A DNA stretch of 51,003 nucleotides from Clostridiales bacterium (GTDB lineage Bacteria > Bacillota > Clostridia > Mahellales > Mahellaceae): positions 1 to 51,003 of the forward strand of contig JASGMM010000006.1 of NCBI GenBank assembly GCA_030156435.1, in the 5' to 3' direction. The notes under the pieces are model-generated. The model ran no database searches. It was not told the DNA's origin and saw only the letters and a list, made by a program, of their open reading frames with translations. A program made the position numbers and the translations under genes. Shown here piece after piece: positions 45,900 to 51,003 of this stretch (the stretch's first letter is position 1; each line of letters begins with the position of its first letter).

Positions 45900-46698
45900 T
45901 TTCTTTTCCCGTTTCTTCTCCCATCCTTAATTCTATATAAAATTATATGTCACTAATAGATTAAATGCAATAATCGGCGGTTCTTACAGTTTTTAAGTGA
46001 TATTTTGCAAGTTGTAATAGATAAAACTGCATTTTTATCTATTTTCCTATGCAACTCGTTGTGACAGAGGCCATACACGATACTTACTCTGACGCACAGC
46101 AGAAATGACTGATGAATGTTACCAAATGCTGTAATGTGGTTAGCTTGCTTCTGACAGTGAGATTGACTAAACATACCACGTTTATTGCTAAAACTTATGG
46201 CCTATAACAGCATATCCTTAACTGAACCACCTGGTTATGCTAATTTATAAAAGGCAATAAAAAGAAAAAGCAGGTATAGTATCGATGTATCGTCTGGTAT
46301 ATGATAACAATAATGGATAATATAAGGGCTAAACTATTGGGAAGTATATATTTGTCAAAGATAATAAAGTTGTGGCAGTTTAAAAAAAGAGCCTTTCAGC
46401 GAAGGCTTTGGAAGTAAATGTATTCATGCTCACGCCGTACAGTAGGGAAAAAACATGTTGTAAAAGAGCAAATATTCTGGTAGAATTATAATAGAAATGA
46501 GAACTATATGGGACAAACTTAATTTACGAGTCTTCCCGTGGCTAAAGAGAGGGACTCCCGTACTTGCCACATAAATGTTGCAACCGTGTTGCAACAGGGA
46601 TAAGAAAATATAATATTTCATCAGGGGAAATGATAAAGAATTCGCTAAATAAGCGAATATCAAAAGATTTATGACGACAAAAAGCGGTGCGAGTTATT
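45900..46698. other. Non-coding or decayed stretch between the channel gene and the tRNA fragment
   Basis: About 800 bases without a supportable gene; short reading frames on the minus strand are low-complexity. A pair of self-complementary octamers GTTGCAAC lies at 46577-46584 and 46588-46595, like an operator. The only other clear element is a minus-strand terminator at 46382-46407. Confidence 0.5.
46382..46407 (-). terminator. Minus-strand terminator-like hairpin
   Basis: Read on the minus strand, AGCCTT pairs with AAGGCT around a 6-base loop, followed by CTTTTTTT. No recognised minus-strand gene precedes it, so it may be left from a lost gene. Confidence 0.55.
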
Positions 46699-46743
46699 CT
46701 CCGGACCAGAAGGCCGTAGGTTCAACTCCTATCAGGCACACCA
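46699..46743 (+). tRNA. 3' half of a tRNA-Arg (CCG) gene, truncated in the anticodon loop
   Basis: From CTCCGGA onward the sequence is a normal tRNA 3' half: anticodon CCG (46701-46703), 3' anticodon stem CCAGA, variable AGGCC, T-arm with GTTCAAC, acceptor CAGGCAC, then A and CCA. Upstream of the anticodon loop there is no matching D-arm or 5' acceptor strand. The tRNA terminator follows at 46763. This is the typical scar of integration or deletion at a tRNA gene; the fragment cannot fold into a tRNA. Confidence 0.8.
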
Positions 46744-46762
46744 AAAATAAATCTTAAGATAG

Positions 46763-46793
46763 CGGTTTGTAGCTAATCTACAAGCCGTTTTTT
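46763..46793 (+). terminator. Terminator behind the tRNA-Arg fragment
   Basis: CGGTTTGTAG (46763-46772) pairs with CTACAAGCCG (46778-46787), one wobble, 5-base loop, then TTTTTT. It lies 20 bases after the tRNA CCA and is probably the original tRNA terminator. Confidence 0.85.
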
Positions 46794-46861
46794 ACTGTTT
46801 ATGCTTTGCTGAAATAATGAGATCAGAAAACAAATTAAATAGAAAATAATTGGAGGGCTTT

Positions 46862-48253
46862 ATGGCAAGATTTAGAGAGCTTCTTACTCCGAAGGATATG
46901 ACTCAAGGGGAACCTTGGAAGAGAATTATGGAGTTTGCTATACCAATGCTGATAGGCAATATAGCTCAACAACTTTATAATACAGTTGATTCTATCGTTG
47001 TTGGAAAATATATTGGCGATAATGCGCTTGCGGCGGTAGGCAGCGCTTTTCCCATATTAAATCTTTTGCTTGTATTTTTTGTAGGCATCGCGACGGGTTC
47101 GGGGATAATGGTTGCACAATATTTTGGAGCAAAATATCGGGAAGGGCTTTCTCGTTCCATTGGTGTATCCATTACGCTCACTGCTATAATGTCGTTGATA
47201 ATTATGATTATAGGGCCGCTGATTACTCGGCCTATGCTCGTGCTTCTCAATACACCGGAAACAATATTAAACTGGAGCAGCGAGTATCTTATAATCTTCT
47301 TTGTCGGGATAGCAGGATTTTCTTATTTTAATATATTATCTGGCATTTTACGCGGACTGGGAGATTCTATTTCTGCACTCGTATTTCTTTTAATTTCTAC
47401 TGCCATTAATGTGGTATTAGATATATGGTTTATTGTAGGCCTTAATATGGGTGTCGGAGGAGTAGCGTTGGCAACGATAATAGCCCAGGGGATATCGGCG
47501 CTCCTGTGTTTTAGGAAGCTAATGCAAATGAATGAATTTTTTGATTTAAACCTTGAAATGTTAAAGCCTTTAAAGCAATACACCGTTAAGCTTATAAATC
47601 TTGGTTTACCGTCTGGGCTGACCCAGGCTATATTTTCTCTGGCAATGATTGTAGTGCAATCCTTGACCAACAGTTTCGGGGAAATGGTAATAGCATGCAA
47701 TGTTATTGTCATGCGTGTGGATGGATTTGCTATGATGCCTAATTTTACCTTTGGTAATGCAATGACTACATTTGTCGGTCAGAACATAGGGGCTAAAAGA
47801 ATGGACAGGGTGGAAGAAGGGGTACGAGACGGTACAAAAATAGCAGTAGGAGTTTCTGCTGCTATAACTATTATTATTTTAATATTTGGTAAATACCTCA
47901 TGTACCTATTTACTGATACGGTTGAACTGGTGGATCTTAGCATGCGTATGATGCGTATTCTCGCAATAGGGTACATCGCAGTGGCAGTGACGCAGAGCCT
48001 ATCGGGTGTTATGCGTGGTGCAGGCGATACTATGACACCGATGTGGCTTTCGCTTATTACTACGATTGTTCTGCGATTGCCGCTTGCTTATGGAATTGCC
48101 TATTTCACAAGGAGTGAAGCTTATCCTGTGGGAAGGCCCGAATCGCTTTTTATATCCCTTGTCATTGCGTGGGTGTCAGGTGCGGTTATCACGACGATCT
48201 TTTATAGAAAAGGCAAGTGGAAAGACAAAAGAATTGTAGAAGATATGGCATAA
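46862..48253 (+). CDS. MATE family efflux transporter
   Basis: About 463 residues with 12 membrane segments in two similar halves. MATE signs include FAIPMLIGNIAQQLYNTVDSIVVGKYIG near the N-terminus (broken here as FAIPMLIGN and QQLYNTVDSI) and GNAMTTFVGQNIGAKRMDRV in the second half. Such proteins export drugs or cations in exchange for Na+ or H+; the substrate is unknown. GGAGG precedes the ATG at 46862 by 5 bases; an upstream TTG overlaps that site. It is the first core gene after the tRNA scar. Confidence 0.92.
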   Translation: MARFRELLTPKDMTQGEPWKRIMEFAIPMLIGNIAQQLYNTVDSIVVGKYIGDNALAAVGSAFPILNLLLVFFVGIATGSGIMVAQYFGAKYREGLSRSIGVSITLTAIMSLIIMIIGPLITRPMLVLLNTPETILNWSSEYLIIFFVGIAGFSYFNILSGILRGLGDSISALVFLLISTAINVVLDIWFIVGLNMGVGGVALATIIAQGISALLCFRKLMQMNEFFDLNLEMLKPLKQYTVKLINLGLPSGLTQAIFSLAMIVVQSLTNSFGEMVIACNVIVMRVDGFAMMPNFTFGNAMTTFVGQNIGAKRMDRVEEGVRDGTKIAVGVSAAITIIILIFGKYLMYLFTDTVELVDLSMRMMRILAIGYIAVAVTQSLSGVMRGAGDTMTPMWLSLITTIVLRLPLAYGIAYFTRSEAYPVGRPESLFISLVIAWVSGAVITTIFYRKGKWKDKRIVEDMA

Positions 48254-48278
48254 AGTTTAATAGATAAATAAAAAATGT

Positions 48279-48284
48279 TATAAT
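48279..48284 (+). promoter_or_regulatory. Extended -10 element of the lipoprotein gene
   Basis: TATAAT preceded by TGT (TGn). No clear -35 element. Confidence 0.45.
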
Positions 48285-48322
48285 ACACATAGAATTTGCT
48301 GTTGCAGAAAGAAGGGATGATT

Positions 48323-49114
48323 ATGAGGCGTTGGTTGGGTTTAGCTATAGCTATTGTACTTGCGTTTCAGGTCATAGCTGTAGGATGCCAGGATAGCGGA
48401 TTGAACGGAAGGACAGATGATGTTGAAAGTACTGGAAATGTGGATTCTGCACAAGAAGTGTCGGTGTCATCGCAACAGCCTGCCACATCTTCCCAGCAAC
48501 CGCCGGCTGAGAATGAAGAACCTGAAGACGAGGCGTCCAACGTACAAAACGCACAAGCTGATCCGGGGCTAAATATACCGATCATAACAGGGCTTTTGCC
48601 CAGTCAAACGGGATATGAGTGGCGGTATTTCGGATTTGCCGAATATGCTCATACAATGACGTTAGATTCTATACAGCACGATCAGAACCGTGTTATATAC
48701 AATATAACCGGTGAAGAGGCAGATATGTCGGACGGCGAATCTGATAAAGATTTTTCATTGACTATAACGTATATTGTAGAACCGACTCGTTTGATTCAAC
48801 AGAAACAAGAGCAAGTTATGATGGACTCGAACTTTGACGAGATAGAGCTTATAAGGACACCGTTGGCGGCAGGTACATCATGGACACAACAGGTGACAGA
48901 TGAAGTAGGTAATCAGGTTATACTGGAGTGCCAGATAGAAAATGCAACAGTAGATACGGATGGTAAGAAGGTCTATACGATTTTATACGATGATCAAAAC
49001 AGCGATTATTATGAAAGGCGCAAGATCAAAGAGGATATAGGTGTCATATTTTTTGAAAAACTTTATATAGATGCGGAACAGAGTTTTCCAATAAGCTACT
49101 CCATAGCCGATTAA
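48323..49114 (+). CDS. Putative secreted lipoprotein of unknown function
   Basis: About 263 residues. The signal sequence MRRWLGLAIAIVLAFQVIAV is followed by a Cys at 22 (AVGC), a fair lipobox. A low-complexity linker rich in Ser, Gln, Glu and Pro (about 30-85) is followed by a compact domain (about 95-263) containing GYEWRYFGFAEYAHTM and ending in YIDAEQSFPISYSI. I do not recognise the family. The linker suggests it spans part of the wall. The ATG at 48323 lies 6 bases after GAAGGG; in-frame ATG 48317 overlaps that spacing. A terminator follows at 49178. Confidence 0.75.
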   Translation: MRRWLGLAIAIVLAFQVIAVGCQDSGLNGRTDDVESTGNVDSAQEVSVSSQQPATSSQQPPAENEEPEDEASNVQNAQADPGLNIPIITGLLPSQTGYEWRYFGFAEYAHTMTLDSIQHDQNRVIYNITGEEADMSDGESDKDFSLTITYIVEPTRLIQQKQEQVMMDSNFDEIELIRTPLAAGTSWTQQVTDEVGNQVILECQIENATVDTDGKKVYTILYDDQNSDYYERRKIKEDIGVIFFEKLYIDAEQSFPISYSIAD

Positions 49115-49137
49115 AATATTATGGTTTGGAGCAGGTA

Positions 49138-49166
49138 TTGTAAAAGGCCATCACATATAGTATAAT
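49138..49166 (+). promoter_or_regulatory. Promoter ahead of nadD
   Basis: TTGTAA (49138-49143), 17 bases, TATAAT (49161-49166). Transcription would begin near 49173, only about 5 bases before a terminator hairpin. Confidence 0.55.
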
Positions 49167-49177
49167 CTCTAATATGA

Positions 49178-49204
49178 GCGGCAGCTTCTGCCGCTTTATT
49201 TATA
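49178..49204 (+). terminator. Terminator hairpin before nadD
   Basis: GCGGCAG (49178-49184) pairs with CTGCCGC (49188-49194) around CTT, then TTTATTTAT. It may end the lipoprotein transcript or attenuate transcripts from the promoter just upstream. Confidence 0.75.
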
Positions 49205-49228
49205 GCGATCAGAGGAGTTTATAAACAG

Positions 49229-49846
49229 ATGCATAGAATAGGGCTGATGGGTGGCACTTTCGACCCCATACATTATGGCCATTTGGTTACGGCTGAAGAA
49301 ATCCGGGATAAATTCAATTTAGAAAAAGTGATATTTGTGCCGTCTGGTCATCCGCCTCATAAGATAGAACGGCATGTATCCGACCAGGAACACAGATATT
49401 TGATGACGTTTCTGGCTACGGCTCCTAATCCCTTTTTTGAGGTATCGCGTATGGAAATAGATCGGCAGGGGCCGACTTATACCATAGATACCATAAAGCA
49501 GTTTAAGGCTGAATATGGCGATGAATATGAGTTTTATTTTATTACCGGCGCCGACGCTATATTTGAGATATTGACGTGGAAAGATGCCGAACAATTACTT
49601 GGGCTTTGCGAGTTTATAGCTGCGACGCGGCCAGGTTTCAATAATAATGATATAAAGGCTCAATTGGAACATATAACATCGCGATACGGTAAAGAGGTTT
49701 ATTCGGTGGAGGTCCCATCGCTGGCCATATCTTCTACTGATATAAGGCAACGAATACGTGAAGGACGGCCGATAAAATATTTATTGCCGGAATCGGTAGA
49801 ATATTATATAAAAAAGTGCAACCTTTATATTAAGCGAGATGTATGA
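49229..49846 (+). CDS. nadD: Nicotinate-nucleotide adenylyltransferase
   Basis: 205 residues. The nucleotidyltransferase signature is [12 protein letters not shown] (residues 8-19), and the second is [20 protein letters not shown] near the C-terminus. It adenylates nicotinate mononucleotide in NAD synthesis. The ATG follows GAGGAG at about 12 bases. Its stop codon overlaps the start of yqeK, the usual partner. The third common partner, rsfS, is located at 29 kb instead. Confidence 0.95.
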   Translation: MHRIGLMGGTFDPIHYGHLVTAEEIRDKFNLEKVIFVPSGHPPHKIERHVSDQEHRYLMTFLATAPNPFFEVSRMEIDRQGPTYTIDTIKQFKAEYGDEYEFYFITGADAIFEILTWKDAEQLLGLCEFIAATRPGFNNNDIKAQLEHITSRYGKEVYSVEVPSLAISSTDIRQRIREGRPIKYLLPESVEYYIKKCNLYIKRDV

Positions 49847-50421
49847 TGGAACTGCAATATATAGAGCAAAAGATCAAAGAGATGTTAACGCCTTGCAGGT
49901 TTGAGCATTCGTTGGGCGTGCGTGAGGCTGCTGTACATCTGGCAAATATATATGCAGCGGATTGCGATAAAGCTGCTTTGGCCGGATTGGTGCACGATTG
50001 CGCTAAAGATTTGGATTATCAACAAATGAAGGCATTGATGACAAAATATGATATGGAGTTGGATGATGTGAGCAGCCATGAACCAGCGCTTATACATGGG
50101 CCGCTCGGAGCGCACATGGCGCGTGATATGTTTGATATAAATGATGAAGAGGTATTGAACGCTATACGTTATCATACCACAGGCAGGTCGGGTATGGGGT
50201 TACTTGAGCAAATAGTCTACCTTGCTGATTATATAGAGCCCAATCGGGATTTTCCCGGTGTGAATGAGCTGCGCGAGATGTCCGAGCGGGATTTAGATAA
50301 GGCGTTACTTATGGCGTTCGATAATACCATAATACGCGTTATATCTCGTAAGCGCTTATTGCATCCGAATACGATATTTGCTAGAAACGATTTTATAATG
50401 CATTTGAGTCAAAAGGAGTGA
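49843..50421 (+). CDS. yqeK: YqeK HD-domain diadenosine tetraphosphatase
   Basis: 192 residues. HD-domain metal ligands are His20 in [12 protein letters not shown], then HD in LVHDCAKD, His in [11 protein letters not shown], and RYHTTGR. YqeK hydrolyses Ap4A symmetrically to two ADP and uses Fe or other divalent metals. Two adjacent ATGs (49843 and 49846) are possible starts. The gene overlaps nadD by 4 bases and ends just before lepA. Confidence 0.93.
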   Translation: MMELQYIEQKIKEMLTPCRFEHSLGVREAAVHLANIYAADCDKAALAGLVHDCAKDLDYQQMKALMTKYDMELDDVSSHEPALIHGPLGAHMARDMFDINDEEVLNAIRYHTTGRSGMGLLEQIVYLADYIEPNRDFPGVNELREMSERDLDKALLMAFDNTIIRVISRKRLLHPNTIFARNDFIMHLSQKE

Positions 50422-50422
50422 C

Positions 50423-51003
50423 CTGGCTATAGATAAAAGATTTATAAGGAATTTCTGCATAATAGCCCATATAGACCACGGCAAGTCCACGCTGGCCGAT
50501 CGGCTGATAGAAAGAACCGGGGCGGTGGCCCAGCGCGATATGCAGGCTCAGCTACTGGATACAATGGAAATAGAACGCGAGCGCGGCATAACTATAAAAG
50601 CCCAGGCCGTAAGGCTGGCATATAGAGCAAAAGGCGGCAATATCTATCAGCTTAATCTTATAGATACGCCAGGGCATGTAGACTTCACATATGAGGTATC
50701 CCGCAGCCTTGCAGCATGCGAAGGGGCTGTATTGGTGGTTGATGCCACGCAGGGCATAGAAGCTCAGACATTAGCCAATGTATATCTGGCAATGGAACAT
50801 GACCTTGAGATAATACCGGTTATAAATAAGATAGACCTGCCCAGCGCTGATCCAGATATGGTGCGCCGTGAAATAGAAGAAGTCCTTGGGCTGGATGCCG
50901 CGGATGCACCGCTCATATCAGCCAAAATGGGTACAGGCATAGAAGAGGTGTTAGAGCAGATAGTGCAGCGCATACCGCCGCCTATGGGAGATGAGGGCGC
51001 ACC
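50423..51003 (+). CDS. lepA: Elongation factor 4 (LepA), 5' part, cut by the window end
   Basis: The frame reads [20 protein letters not shown] and continues with [26 protein letters not shown] and NKIDLP, all typical of LepA. Only the GTPase domain is visible. LepA is a ribosome-associated GTPase linked to initiation and back-translocation. Between the stop codon at 50405 and this region there is no ATG, GTG or TTG in frame. The best start is CTG at 50423 (CTG GCT ATA GAT), 4 bases after GGAG; ATA at 50429 is the other option at 10 bases. It follows yqeK without a gap. Confidence 0.9.
   Translation, partial: MAIDKRFIRNFCIIAHIDHGKSTLADRLIERTGAVAQRDMQAQLLDTMEIERERGITIKAQAVRLAYRAKGGNIYQLNLIDTPGHVDFTYEVSRSLAACEGAVLVVDATQGIEAQTLANVYLAMEHDLEIIPVINKIDLPSADPDMVRREIEEVLGLDAADAPLISAKMGTGIEEVLEQIVQRIPPPMGDEGA

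Noticed and set aside
45953-46663. Short minus-strand frames between the channel and MATE genes
   Set aside because: No ribosome binding sites, no recognisable motifs, and low-complexity composition.

Overview
The window reads as a chromosome segment of a spore-forming, low-to-mid GC Firmicute of the class Clostridia. The reasons are spore germinant-receptor genes, pheS-pheT-zapA-mutS2, a YerC/PcrA/LigA block, NadD-YqeK-LepA, a ferredoxin-type split glutamate synthase, a DapB-like gene behind a c-di-AMP riboswitch, many TTG/GTG starts, and heavy use of ATA codons. A Mahella/Thermoanaerobacterales-like anaerobe fits, but I cannot prove a species from the sequence alone.

Layout, left to right. 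Bases 1-89 are the 5' end of aroC on the minus strand, divergent from an EF-G-like GTPase (273-2312). Three tRNA genes follow (Leu-UAA, initiator Met, elongator Met). Next come a small coiled-coil protein coupled to a mutarotase-like protein, then KtrB-KtrA potassium uptake with a SpoU/TrmH rRNA methyltransferase. A PrcB-domain lipoprotein lies divergent from a large secreted phosphatase carrying three cell-wall-binding repeats. Bases 10.5-24.8 kb are housekeeping: pheST, zapA, mutS2, a YitT membrane protein, a split transketolase, an FAH-family hydrolase, yerC, pcrA and ligA. A germinant-receptor operon (A, a frameshifted C, B and a small membrane protein) fills 24.8-29.0 kb. It is followed by rsfS, leuS, a NifU-like scaffold, and the riboswitch-controlled dapB-like gene.

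Bases 33.6-41.1 kb form a nitrogen-assimilation block: five genes of a split glutamate synthase, then glnA, then an ANTAR-domain response regulator. The leaders of both the glutamate synthase operon and glnA contain intrinsic terminators. Each has a nearby hairpin whose six-base loop has A at position 1 and G at position 4, the signature bound by ANTAR proteins. The simplest model is a local circuit in which the regulator antiterminates its neighbours. This is the most interesting inferred system in the window.

Bases 42.3-46.8 kb are a decayed accessory patch: an AbiEi antitoxin relic without toxin, a frameshifted insertion-sequence transposase with a DUF4338/DruA-type front end, a voltage-gated-type potassium channel, and the 3' half of a tRNA-Arg gene with its terminator. 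Core genes resume with a MATE transporter, a lipoprotein, nadD, yqeK, and lepA. The lepA gene runs off the window and appears to use a non-standard CTG start.

Other regulatory signals include two arrays of PhoP-box-like hexamers at 11-base spacing. One lies in front of the wall-bound phosphatase, and the other lies between aroC and the EF-G-like gene. A hairpin shared between ligA and the germination operon looks like a terminator whose 3' arm is also a ribosome binding site. No CRISPR array, rRNA gene, prophage or replication origin was seen.
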